Shown piece after piece: positions 11,805 to 25,132 of a DNA stretch of 64,000 nucleotides. The notes below the pieces were generated by a model. It was not told the DNA's origin. It was given only the letters and a program-made list of their open reading frames with translations, and ran no database searches. The first letter of the stretch is position 1; the number at the start of each line of letters is the position of its first letter. The position numbers were made by a program, and so were the translations under genes. The DNA is taken from positions 2,668,501-2,732,500 of the forward strand of contig NC_080063.1 in assembly GCF_026212465.1 (NCBI RefSeq), given 5' to 3'. Source of the DNA: Amaranthus tricolor (lineage: Eukaryota > Streptophyta > Magnoliopsida > Caryophyllales > Amaranthaceae).

Positions 11805-14800
11805 GATCAATGATCAATGAAGAATGAACGATGAAGAATGAACAAGGATCAATGCTCAATGACGAATGAACGATGAAGAATGAACAAGGTTCAATGATCA
11901 ATGAAGAATGAACGATGAAGAATGAACAAGGATCAATGCTCAATGACGAATGAACGATGAAGAATGAACAAGGATCAATGATCAATGAAGAATGAACGAT
12001 AAAGAATGAACAAGGATCAATGATCAATGACGAATGAACGATGAAGAATGAACAAGGATCAATGATCAATGAAGAATGAACGATGAAGAATGAACAAGGA
12101 TCAATGATCAATGAAGTATGAACGATGAAGAATGAACAAGGATCAATGATCAATGATGAATGAACGATGAAGAATGAAAAAGGATTAATGGTCAATGACG
12201 AATGAACGATGAAGATTAAACAAGGATCAATGATCAATGAAGAATGAACGATGAAGAATGAACAAGGATCAGTGCTCAATGACGAATGAACGATGAAGAA
12301 TGAACAAGGATCAATGATCAATGAAGAATGAACGATGAATAATGAACAAGGATCAATGGTCAATGACGAATGAACGATGAAGAATGAACAAGGATCAATG
12401 ATCAATGAAGAATGAACGATGAAGAATGAACAAGGATCAATGATCAATGAAGAATGAACGATGAAGAATGAACAAGGATCAATTATCAATGACGAATGAA
12501 CGATGAAGAATGAACAAGGATCAATGATCAATGAAGAATGAACGATGAAGAATGAACAAGGATCAATGATCAATGAAGAATGAACAAGGATCAATGATCA
12601 ATGAAGAATGAACGATGAAGAATGAACAAGGATCAATTATCAATGACGAATGAACAATGAAGAATGAACAAGGATCAATGATCAAAGAAGAATGAACGGT
12701 GAAGAATGAACATGGATCAATGGTCAATGACGAATGAACGATGAAGAATGAACAAGGATCAATGATCAATGAAAAATAAACGATGAAGAAAGAACAAGGA
12801 TCAATGCTCAATGACGAATGAACGATGAAGAATGAATAAGGATCAATGATCAATGAAGAATGAATGATGAAGAATGAACAAGGATCAATGCTCAATGACG
12901 AATGAACGATGAAGAATGAACATGGATCAATGGTCAATGAACAATGAACAATGAAGAATGAACAAGGATCAATGCTCAATGACGAATGAACGATGAAGAA
13001 TGAACAAGGATAAATGATCAATGAAGTATGAACGATGAAGAATGAACGATGAAGAATGAAAGAGGATCAATGATCAATGACGAATGAACGATGAAGAATG
13101 AACAAGGATCAATGATCAATGAAGAATGAACGGTGAAGAATGAACAAGGATCAATGGTCAATGACGAATGAACAATGAAGAATGAACAAGGATCAATGAT
13201 CAAAGAAAAATGAACGATGAAGAATGAACAAGGATCAATGGTCAATGACGAATGAACGATGAAGAATGAACAAGGATCAATGATCAATGAAGAATGAACG
13301 ATGAAGAATGAACAAGGATCAATGCTCAATGACGAATGAACGATGAAGAATGAACAAGGATAAATGAAGATTGAATGATGATGAATGAAGAAGGATCAAT
13401 AATCAATGAACAATGAACGATGAAGAATGAACAAGGATAATTGATCAATGAAGAATGAACGATGAAGAATGAACAAGGATCAATTATCAATGATGAATGA
13501 ACGATGAAGAATGAACAAGGATCAATGATCAATGAATAATGAACGATGAAGAATGAACAAGGATCAATGATCAATTACGAATGACGAATGAACGATGAAG
13601 AATGAACAAGGATCATTGATCAATGAAGAATGAACGATGAAGAATGAACAAGGATCAATGATCAATGAAGAATGAACTATGAAGAATGAAAAAGGATCAA
13701 TGGACAATGACGAATGAACGATGAAGAATGAACAAGGATAAATGAAGATTGAATGATGATGAATGAACAAGGATCAATAATCAATGAAGAATGAACGATG
13801 AAGAATGAACAAGGATCAATGATCAATGAAGAATGAACGATGAAGAATGAACAAGGATCAATTATCAATGATGAATGAACGATGAAGAATGAACAAGGAT
13901 CAATGATCAATGAAGAATGAACGATGAAGAATGAACAAGGATCAATGATCAATGAAGAATGAACGATGAAGAATGAACAAGGATCAATGATCAATGACGA
14001 ATGAACGATGAAGAATGAACAAGGATCAGTGATCAATGAAGAATGAACGATGAAGAATGAACAAGGATCAATGATCAATGACGAATGAACGATGAAGAAT
14101 GAACAAGGATCAATGATCAATGAAGAATGAACGGTGAAGAATGAACAAGGATCAATGGTCAATGACGAATGAACGATGAAGAATTAACAAGGATTAATGA
14201 TCAATGAAAAATGAACGATGAAGAATGAACAAGGATCAATGCTCAATGACGAATGAACGATGAAGAATGAACAAGGATCAATGATCAATGAAGAATGAAT
14301 GATGAAGAATGAACAACGATCAATGCTCAATGAAGAATGAACGATGAAGAATGAACAAGGATCAATGATCATTGAAGAATGAACGATGAAGAATGAACAA
14401 GGATCAATGATCAATGAAGAATGAACGATGAAGAATGAACAAGGATCGATGATCAATGAAGAATGAACGATGAAGAATGAACAAGGATCAATGATCAATG
14501 AAGAATGAACGATGAAGAATGAACAAGGATGAATGATCAATGACAAATGAACGATGAAGAATGAACAAGGATCAATGATCAATGAAGAATGAACGATGAA
14601 GAATGAACAAGGATCAATGATCAATGAAGAATGAACGATGAAGAATGAACAAGGATCAATGATCAATGAAGAATGAACGATGAAGAATGAACAAGGATCA
14701 ATGATCAATGACGAATGAACGATGAAGAATGAACAAGGATCAATGATCAATGAAGAATGAACGGTGAAGAATGAACATGGATCAATGGTCAATGACGAAT

Positions 14801-15976
14801 GAACGATGAAGAATGAACAAGGATCAATGATCAATGAAAAATGAACGATGAAGAATGAACAAGGATCAATGCTCAATGACGAATGAACGATGAAGAATGA
14901 ACAAGGATCAATGATCAATGAAGAATGAATGATGAAGAATGAACAAGGATCAATGCTCAATGATGAATGAACGATGAAGAATGAAATAGGATCAATGATC
15001 AATGAAGAATGAACGATGAAGAATGAACAAGGATCAATGCTCAATGACGAATGAACGATGAAGAATGAACAAGGATAAATGATCAATGAAGTATGAACGA
15101 TGAAGAATGAACAAGGATCAATGATCAATGAAGAATGAACGATGAAGAATGAACAAGGATCAATGATCAATGAAGAATGAACGGTGAAGAATGAACAAGG
15201 ATCAATGGTCAATGACTACTGAACGATGAAGAATGAACAAGGATCAATGATCAAAGAAAAATGAACGATGAAGAATGAACAAGGATCAATGGTCAATGAC
15301 GAATGAACGATGAAGAATGAACAAGGATCAATGATCAATGAAGAATGAACAAGGATCAATGCTCAATGACGAATGAACGATGAAGAATGAACAAGGATAA
15401 ATGAAGATTGAATGATGATGAATGAACAAGGATCAATAATCAATGAAGAATGAACGATGAAGAATGAACAAGTATCAATGATCAATGAAGAATGAACGAT
15501 GAAGAATGAACAAGGATCAATTATCAATGATGAATGAACGATAAAGAATGAACAAGGATCAATGATCAATGAAGAATGAACGATGAAGAATGAACAAGGA
15601 TCAATGATCAATGACGAATGACGAATGAACGATGAAGAATGAACAAGGATCATTGATCAATGAAGAATGAACGATGAAGAATGAACAAGGATCAATGATC
15701 AATGAAGAATGAACGATGAAGAATGAAAAAGGATCAATGGTCAATGACGAATGAATGATGAAGAATGAACAAGGATAAATGAAGATTGAATGATGATGAA
15801 TGAACAAGGATCAATCATCAATGAAGAATGAACGATGAAGAATGAACAAGGATCAATGATCAATGAAGAATGAACGATGAAGAATGAACAAGGATCAATT
15901 ATCAATGATGAATGAACGATGAAGAATAAACAAGGATCAATGATCAATGAAGAATGAACGATGAAGAATGAACAAG
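11805..15976 (+). repeat. About 4.1-kb higher-order unit B2, tandem copy of B1
   Basis: Aligns to 7,843-11,846 with offsets of 3,962, then 4,046 (two extra monomers near 12,020), then 4,130 (two extra monomers near 13,980). Few substitutions separate the copies: GAAGAAAGAAC near 12,787 against GAAGAATGAAC near 8,741, GACAAAT near 14,543 against GACGAAT near 10,413, and GATTAAAC near 12,215 against GATTGAAC. High identity over about 4 kb implies recent duplication by unequal exchange or amplification. Similarity ends at about 15,976, where B1 has GCTCAAT and this copy has GATCAAT. Confidence 0.88.
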
Positions 15977-16277
15977 GATCAATGATCAATGAAGAATGAA
16001 CGATGAAAAATGAACAAGGATCAATGATCAATGACGAATGAACGATGAAGAATGAACAAGGATCAATGATCAATGAAGAATGAACGATGAAGAATGAACA
16101 AGGATCAATGATCAATGAAGAATGAACGATGAAGAATGAACAAGGATCAATGATCAATGACGAATGAACGATGAAGAATGAACAAGGATCAATGATCAAT
16201 GAAGAATGAACGGTGAAGAATGAACAAGGATCAATGGTCAATGACGAATGAACGATGAAGAATTAACAAGGATTAAT
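15977..16277 (+). repeat. Junction between B and C subarrays
   Basis: Consensus-like monomers with GAACGGT near 16,211 and a GAATTAACAAGG variant at 16,261, then a 49-bp monomer at 16,271 with three GATCAAT-like words in a row (GATTAAT, GATCAAT, GATCAAT). The last is the joint where the C units start. No gene or other feature is visible. Confidence 0.75.
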
Positions 16278-18447
16278 GATCAATGATCAATGAAAAATGA
16301 ACGATGAAGAATGAAAAAGGATCAATGCTCAATGACGAATGAACGATGAAGAATGAACAAGGATCAATGATCAATGAAGAATGAATGATGAAGAATGAAC
16401 AACGATCAATGCTCAATGAAGAATGAACGATGAAGAATGAACAAGGATCAATGATCATTGAAGAATGAACGATGAAGAATGAACAAGGATCAATGATCAA
16501 TGAAGAATGAACGATGAAGAATGAACAAGGATCAATGATCAATGAAGAATGAACGATGAAGAATGAATAAGGATCAATGATCAATGAAGAATGAACGATG
16601 AAGAATGAACAAGGATGAATGATCAATGACGAATGAACGATGAAGAATGAACAAGGATCAATGATCAATGAAGAATGAACGATGAAGAATGAACAAGGAT
16701 CAATGATCAATGAAGAATGAACGATGAAGAATGAACAAGGATCAATGATCACTGAAGAATGAACGATGAAGAATGAACAAGGATCAATGATCAATGACGA
16801 ATGAACGATGAAGAATGAACAAGGATCAATGATGAATGAAGAATGAACGGTGAAGAATGAACAAGGATCAATGGTCAATGACGAATGAACGATGAAGAAT
16901 TAACAAGGATTAATGATCAATGAAAAATGAACGATGAAGAATGAACAATGATCAATGCTCAATGACGAATGAACGATGAAGAATGAACAAGGATCAATGA
17001 TCAATGAAGAATGAATGATGAAGAATGAACAACGATCAATGCTCAATGAAGAATGAACGATGAAGAATGAACAAGGATCAATGATCATTGAAGAATGAAC
17101 GATGAAGAATGAACAAGGATCAATGATCAATGAAGAATGAACGATGAAGAATGAACAAGGATCAATGATCAATGAAGAATGAACGATGAAGAATGAATAA
17201 GGATCAATGATCAATGAAGAATGAACGATGAAGAATGAACAAGGATGAATGATCAATGACGAATGAACGATGAAGAATGAACAAGGATCAATGATCAATG
17301 AAGAATGAACGATGAAGAATGAACAAGGATCAATGATCAATGAAGAATGAACGATGAAGAATGAACAAGGATCAATGATCACTGAAGAATGAACGATGAA
17401 GAATGAACAAGGATCAATGATCAATGACGAATGAACGATGAAGAATGAACAAGGATCAATGATCAATGAAGAATGAACTTTGAAGAATGAACAAGGATCA
17501 ATGGTCAATGACCAATGAACGATGAAGAATTAACAAGGATTAATGATCAATGAAAAATGAACGATGAAGAATGAACAAGGATCAATGCTCAATGACGAAT
17601 GAACGATGAAGAATGAACAAGGATCAATGATCAATGAAGAATGAATGATGAAGAATGAACAACGATCAATGCTCAATGAAGAATGAACGATGAAGAATGA
17701 ACAAGGATCAATGATTATTGAAGAATGAACGATGAAGAATGAACAAGGATCAATGATCATTGAAGAATGAACGATGAAGAATGAACAAGGATCAATGATC
17801 AATGAAGAATGAACGATGAAGAATGAACAAGGATCAATGATCAATGAAGAATGAACGATGAAGAATGAACAAGGATCAATGATCAATGAAGAATGAACGA
17901 TGAAGAATGAACAAGGATGAATGATCAATGACGAATGAACGATGAAGAATGAACAAGGATCAATGCTCAATGATGAATGAACGATGAAGAATGAAAAAGG
18001 ATCAATGATCAATGAAGAATGAACGATGAAGAATGAACAAGGATCAATGCTCAATGACGAATGAACGATGAAGAATGAACAAGGATAAATGATCAATGAA
18101 GTATGAACGATGAAGAATGAACAAGGATCAATGATCAATGAAGAATGAACGATGAAGAATGAACAAGGATCAATGATCAATGACGAATGAACGATGAAGA
18201 ATGAACAAGGATCAATGATCAATAAAGAATGAACGGTGAAGAATGAACAAGGATCAATGGTCAATGACGACTGAACGATGAAGAATGAACAAGGATCAAT
18301 GATCAAAGAAAAATGAACGATGAAGAATGAACAAGGATCAATGGTCAATAACGAATGAACGATGAAGAATGAACAAGGATAAATGATCAATGAAGAATGA
18401 ACAAGGATCAATGCTCAATGACGAATGAACGATGAAGAATGAACAAG
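16278..18447 (+). repeat. 2,170-bp higher-order unit C1 with 630-bp subunits
   Basis: Made of three subunits, 16,278-16,907 (630 bp), 16,908-17,537 (630 bp) and 17,538-18,447 (910 bp). Each opens with a monomer whose third word is GAAAAAT and contains CAACGATCAATGCTC (an ACG for AAG change), then GATCATTG or GATTATTG, and GATGAATGATC. The first two subunits also carry GAATAAGG and GATCACTG. The 35-bp marker is absent. The unit is repeated as C2. Confidence 0.86.
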
Positions 18448-20827
18448 GATCAATGATCAATGAAAAATGAACGATGAAGAATGAACAAGGATCAATGCTC
18501 AATGACGAATGAACGATGAAGAATGAACAAGGATCAATGATCAATGAAGAATGAATGATGAAGAATGAACAACGATCAATGCTCAATGAAGAATGAACGA
18601 TGAAGAATGAACAAGGATCAATGATCATTGAAGAATGAACGATGAAGAATGAACAAGGATCAATGATCAATGAAGAATGAACGATGAAGAATGAACAAGG
18701 ATCAATGATCAATGAAGAATGAACGATGAAGAATGAATAAGGATCAATGATCAATGAAGAATGAACGATGAAGAATGAACAAGGATGAATGATCAATGAC
18801 GAATGAACGATGAAGAATGAACAAGGATCAATGATCAATGAAGAATGAACGATAAAGAATGAACAAGGATCAATGATCAATGAAGAATGAACGATGAAGA
18901 ATGAACAAGGATCAATGATCACTGAAGAATGAACGATGAAGAATGAACAAGGATCAATGATCAATGACGAATGAACGATGAAGAATGAACAAGGATCAAT
19001 GATCAATGAAGAATGAACGGTGAAGAATGAACAAGGATCAATGGTCAATGACGAATGAACGATGAAGAATTAACAAGGATTAATGATCAATGAAAAATGA
19101 ACGATGAAGAATGAACAATGATCAATGCTCAATGACGAATGAACGATGAAGAATGAACAAGGATCAATGATCAATGAAGAATGAATGATGAAGAATGAAC
19201 AACGATCAATGCTCAATGAAGAATGAACGATGAAGAATGAACAAGGATCAATGATCATTGAAGAATGAACGATGAAGAATGAACAAGGATCAATGATCAA
19301 TGAAGAATGAACGATGAAGAATGAACAAGGATCAATGATCAATGAAGAATGAACGATGAAGAATGAATAAGGATCAATGATCAATGAAGAATGAACGATG
19401 AAGAATGAACAAGGATGAATGATCAATGACGAATGAACGATGAAGAATGAACAAGGATCAATGATCAATGAAGAATGAACGATGAAGAATGAACAAGGAT
19501 CAATGCTCAATGACGAATGAACGATGAAGAATGAACAAGGATAAATGATCAATGAAGTATGAACGATGAAGAATGAACAAGGATCAATGATCAATGAAGA
19601 ATGAACGATGAAGAATGAACAAGGATCAATGATCAATGACGAATGAACGATGAAGAATGAACAAGGATCAATGGTCAATGACCAATGAACGATGAAGAAT
19701 TAACAAGGATTAATGATCAATGAAAAATGAACGATGAAGAATGAACAAGGATCAATGCTCAATGACGAATGAACGATGAAGAATGAACAAGGATCAATGA
19801 TCAATGAAGAATGAATGATGAAGAATGAACAACGATCAATGCTCAATGAAGAATGAACGATGAAGAATGAACAAGGATCAATGATCATTGAAGAATGAAC
19901 GATGAAGAATGAACAAGGATCAATGATCATTGAAGAATGAACGATGAAGAATGAACAAGGATCAATGATCAATGAAGAATGAACGATGAAGAATGAACAA
20001 GGATCAATGATCAATGAAGAATGAACGATGAAGAATGAACAAGGATCAATGATCAATGAAGAATGAACGATGAAGAATGAACAAGGATGAATGATCAATG
20101 ACGAATGAACGATGAAGAATGAACAAGGATCAATGATCAATGAAGAATGAACGGTGAAGAATGAACATGGATCAATGGTCAATGACGAATGAACGATGAA
20201 GAATGAACAAGGATCAATGATCAATGAAAAATGAACGATGAAGAATGAACAAGGATCAATGCTCAATGACGAATGAACGATGAAGAATGAACAAGGATCA
20301 ATGATCAATGAAGAATGAATGATGAAGAATGAACAAGGATCAATGCTCAATGATGAATGAACGATGAAGAATGAAAAAGGATCAATGATCAATGAAGAAT
20401 GAACGATGAAGAATGAACAAGGATCAATGCTCAATGACGAATGAACGATGAAGAATGAACAAGGATAAATGATCAATGAAGTATGAACGATGAAGAATGA
20501 ACAAGGATCAATGATCAATGAAGAATGAACGATGAAGAATGAACAAGGATCAATGATCAATGACGAATGAACGATGAAGAATGAACAAGGATCAATGATC
20601 AATAAAGAATGAACGGTGAAGAATGAACAAGGATCAATGGTCAATGACGACTGAACGATGAAGAATGAACAAGGATCAATGATCAAAGAAAAATGAACGA
20701 TGAAGAATGAACAAGGATCAATGGTCAATAACGAATGAACGATGAAGAATGAACAAGGATAAATGATCAATGAAGAATGAACAAGGATCAATGCTCAATG
20801 ACGAATGAACGATGAAGAATGAACAAG
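18448..20827 (+). repeat. 2,380-bp higher-order unit C2, tandem copy of C1
   Basis: Repeats C1 with the same subunit order: 18,448-19,077 (630), 19,078-19,707 (630), 19,708-20,827 (1,120). The last subunit has five extra monomers (210 bp) relative to C1. The shared variant CAATAACGAATG at 18,347 and 20,727 confirms the 2,380-bp offset at the right end. The unit stops exactly where the 35-bp marker reappears at 20,828. Confidence 0.86.
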
Positions 20828-21562
20828 GATAAATGAAGATTGAATGATGATGAATGAACAAGGATCAATAATCAATGAAGAATGAACGATGAAGAATCAA
20901 CAAGGATCAATGATCAATGAAGAATGAACGATGAAGAATGAACAAGGATCAATTATCAATGATGAATGAACGATGAAGAATGAACAAGGATCAATGATCA
21001 ATGAAGAATGAACGATGAAGAATGAACAAGGATCAATGATCAATTAAGAATGAACGATGAAAAATGAACAAGGATCAATGATCAATGACGAATGAACGAT
21101 GAAGAATAAACAAGGATCAATGATCAATGAAGAATGAACGATGAAGAATGAACAAGGATCAATGATCAATGAAGAATGAACGATGAAGAATGAACAAGGA
21201 TCAATGATCAATGACGAATGAACGATGAAGAATGAACAAGGATCAATGATCAATGAAGAATGAACGGTGAAGAATGAACAAGGATCAATGGTCAATGACG
21301 AATGAACGATGAAGAATTAACAAGGATTAATGATCAATGAAAAATGAACGATGAAGAATGAACAAGGATCAATGCTCAATGACGAATGAACGATGAAGAA
21401 TGAACAAGGATCAATGATCAATGAAGAATGAATGATGAAGAATGAACAACGATCAATGCTCAATGAAGAATGAACGATGAAGAATGAACAAGGATCAATG
21501 ATCAATGAAGAATGAACAAGGATCAATGCTCAATGACGAATGAACGATGAAGAATGAACAAG
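20828..21562 (+). repeat. Short mixed segment between C2 and D1
   Basis: Starts with the first 35-bp marker since 15,774 and contains private substitutions not seen in neighbours: GAATCAAC near 20,895 and CAATTAAG near 21,041, each of which creates a stop in the otherwise open reverse frame. It ends with a 28-bp monomer at 21,493 and a GCTCAAT monomer at 21,521 ahead of the D1 marker. No gene is present. Confidence 0.75.
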
Positions 21563-24500
21563 GATAAATGAAGATTGAATGATGATGAATGAACAAGGAT
21601 CAATAATCAATGAAGAATGAACGATGAAGAATGAACAAGGATCAATGATTAATGAAGAATGAACGATGAAGAATGAACAAGGATCAATTATCAATGATGA
21701 ATGAACGATGAAGAATGAACAAGGATCAATGATCAATGAAGAATGAACGATGAAGAATGAACAAGGATCAATGATCAATGACGAATGAACGATGAAGAAT
21801 GAACAAGGATCAATGATCAATGAAGAATGAACGGTGAAGAATGAACAAGGATCAATGGTCAATGACGAATGAACGATGAAGAATTAACAAGGATTAATGA
21901 TCAATGAAAAATGAACGATGAAGAATGAACAAGGATCAATGCTCAATGACGAATGAACGATGAAGAATGAACAAGGATCAATGATCAATGAAGAATGAAT
22001 GATGAAGAATGAACAACGATCAATACTCAATGAAGAATGAACGATGAAGAATGAACAAGGATCAATGATCATTGAAGAATGAACGATGAAGAATGAACAA
22101 GGATCAATGATCAATGAAGAATGAACGATGAAGAATGAACAAGGATCAATGATCAATGAAGAATGAACGATGAAGAATGAATAAGGATCAATGATCAATG
22201 AAGAATGAACGATGAAGAATGAACAAGGATGAATGATCAATGACGAATGAACGATGAAGAATGAACAAGGATCAATGATCAATGAAGAATGAACGATGAA
22301 GAATGAACAAGGATCAATGATCAATGAAGAATGAACGATGAAGAATGAACAAGGATCAATGATCACTGAAGAATGAACGATGAAGAATGAACAAGGATCA
22401 ATGATCAATGACGAATGAACGATGAAGAATGAACAAGGATCAATGATCAATGAAGAATGAACGGTGAAGAATGAACATGGATCAATGGTCAATGACGAAT
22501 GAACGATGAAGAATGAACAAGGATCAATGATCAATGAAAAATGAACGATGAAGAATGAACAAGGATCAATGCTCAACGACGAATGAACGATGAAGAATGA
22601 ACAAGGATCAATGATCAATGAAGAATGAATGATGAAGAATGAACAAGGATCAATGCTCAATGATGAATGAACGATGAAGAATGAAAAAGGATCAATGATC
22701 AATGAAGAATGAACGATGAAGAATGAACAAGGATCAATGCTCAATGACGAATGAACGATGAAGAATGAACAAGGATAAATGATCAATGAAGTATGAACGA
22801 TGAAGAATGAACAAGGATCAATGATCATTGAAGAATGAACGATGAAGAATGAACAAGGATCAATGATCAATGAAGAATGAACGATGAAGAATGAACAAGG
22901 ATCAATGATCAATGACGAATGAACGATGAAGAATGAACAAGGATCAATGATCAATGAAGAATGAACGGTGAAGAATGAACAAGGATCAATGGTCAATGAC
23001 GAATGAACGATGAAGAATGAACAAGGATCAATGATCAAAGAAAAATGAACGATGAAGAATGAACAAGGATCAATGGTCAATGACGAATGAACGATGAAGA
23101 ATGAACAAGGATCAATGATCAATGAAGAATGAACAAGGATCAATGCTCAATGACGAATGAACGATGAAGAATGAACAAGGATAAATGAAGATTGAATGAT
23201 GATGAATGAACAAGGATCAATAATCAATGAAGAATGAACGATGAAGAATGAACAAGGATCAATGATCAATGAAGAATGAACGATGAAGAATGAACAAGGA
23301 TCAATTATCAATGATGAATGAACGATGAAGAATGAACAAGGATCAATGATCAATGAAGAATGAACGATGAAGAATGAACAAGGATCAATGATCAATGACG
23401 AATGACGAATGAACGATGAAGAATGAACAAGGATCATTGATCAATGAAGAATGAACGATGAAGAATGAACAAGGATCAATGATCAATGAAGAATGAACGA
23501 TGAAGAATGAAAAAGGATCAATGGTCAATGACGAATGAACGATGAAGAATGAACAAGGATAAATGAAGATTGAATGATGATGAATGAACAAGGATCAATA
23601 ATCAATGAAGAATGAACGATGAAGAATGAACAAGGATCAATGATCAATGAAGAATGAACGATAAAGAATGAACAAGGATCAATTATCAATGATGAATGAA
23701 CGATGAAGAATGAACAAGGATCAATGATCAATGAAGAATGAACGATGAAGAATGAACAAGGATCAATGATCAATGAAGAATGAACGATGAAGAATGAACA
23801 AGGATCAATGATCAATGACGAATGAACGATGAAGAATGAACAAGGATCAATGATCAATGAAGAATGAACGATGAAGAATGAACAAGTATCAATGATCAAT
23901 GAAGAATGAACGATGAAGAATGAACAAGGATCAATGATCAATGACGAATGAACGATGAAGAATGAACAAGGATCAATGATCAATGAAGAATGAACGGTGA
24001 AGAATGAACAAGGATCAATGGTCAATGACGAATGAACGATGAAGAATGAACAAGGATTAATGATCAATGAAAAATGAACGATGAAGAATGAACAAGGATC
24101 AATGCTCAATGACGAATGAACGATGAAGAATGAACAAGGATCAATGATCAATGAAGAATGAACGATGAAGAATGAACAAGGATAAATGCTCAACGACGAA
24201 TGAACGATGAAGAATGAACAAGGATCAATGATCAATGAAGAATGAATGATGAAGAATGAACAAGGATCAATGCTCAATGATGAATGAACGATGAAGAATG
24301 AAAAAGGATCAATGATCAATGAAGAATGAACGATGAAGAATGAACAAGGATCAATGCTCAATGACGAATGAACGATGAAGAATGAACAAGGATCAATGAT
24401 CAATGAAGAATGAACGATGAAGAATGAACAAGGATCAATGATCAATGACGAATGAACGATGAAGAATGAACAAGGATCAATGATCAATGAAGAATGAACG

Positions 24501-25132
24501 GTGAAGAATGAACATGGATCAATGGTCAATGACGAATGAACGATGAAGAATGAACAAGGATCAATGATCAATGAAAAATGAACGATGAAGAATGAACAAG
24601 GATCAATGCTCAACGACGAATGAACGATGAAGAATGAACAAGGATCAATGATCAATGAAGAATGAATGATGAAGAATGAACAAGGATCAATGCTCAATGA
24701 TGAATGAACGATGAAGAATGAAAAAGGATCAATGATCAATGAAGAATGAACGATGAAGAATGAACAAGGATCAATGCTCAATGACGAATGAACGATGAAG
24801 AATGAACAAGGATAAATGATCAATGAAGTATGAACGATGAAGAATGAACAAGGATCAATGATCAATGAAGAATGAACGATGAAGAATGAACAAGGATCAA
24901 TGATCAATGATGAATGAACGATGAAGAATGAACAAGGATCAATGATCAATGAAGAATGAACGGTGAAGAATGAAAAAGGATCAATGGTTAATGACGAATG
25001 AACGATGAAGAATGAACAAGGATCAATGGTCAATGACGAATGAACGATGAAGAATGAACAAGGATCAATGATCATTGAAGAATGAACAAGGATCAATGCT
25101 CAATGACGAATGAACGATGAAGAATGAACAAG
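21563..25132 (+). repeat. 3,570-bp higher-order unit D1
   Basis: Runs from the 35-bp marker at 21,563 to the corresponding marker at 25,133, 3,570 bp or 85 monomer lengths. Internal markers lie at 23,180 and 23,558. It mixes C-type variants in its left half (CAACGATCAAT, GATCATTG, GAATAAGG, GATCACTG between 22,010 and 22,370) with marker-type sequence in its right half, so it bridges the C and later subarrays. Confidence 0.84.
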
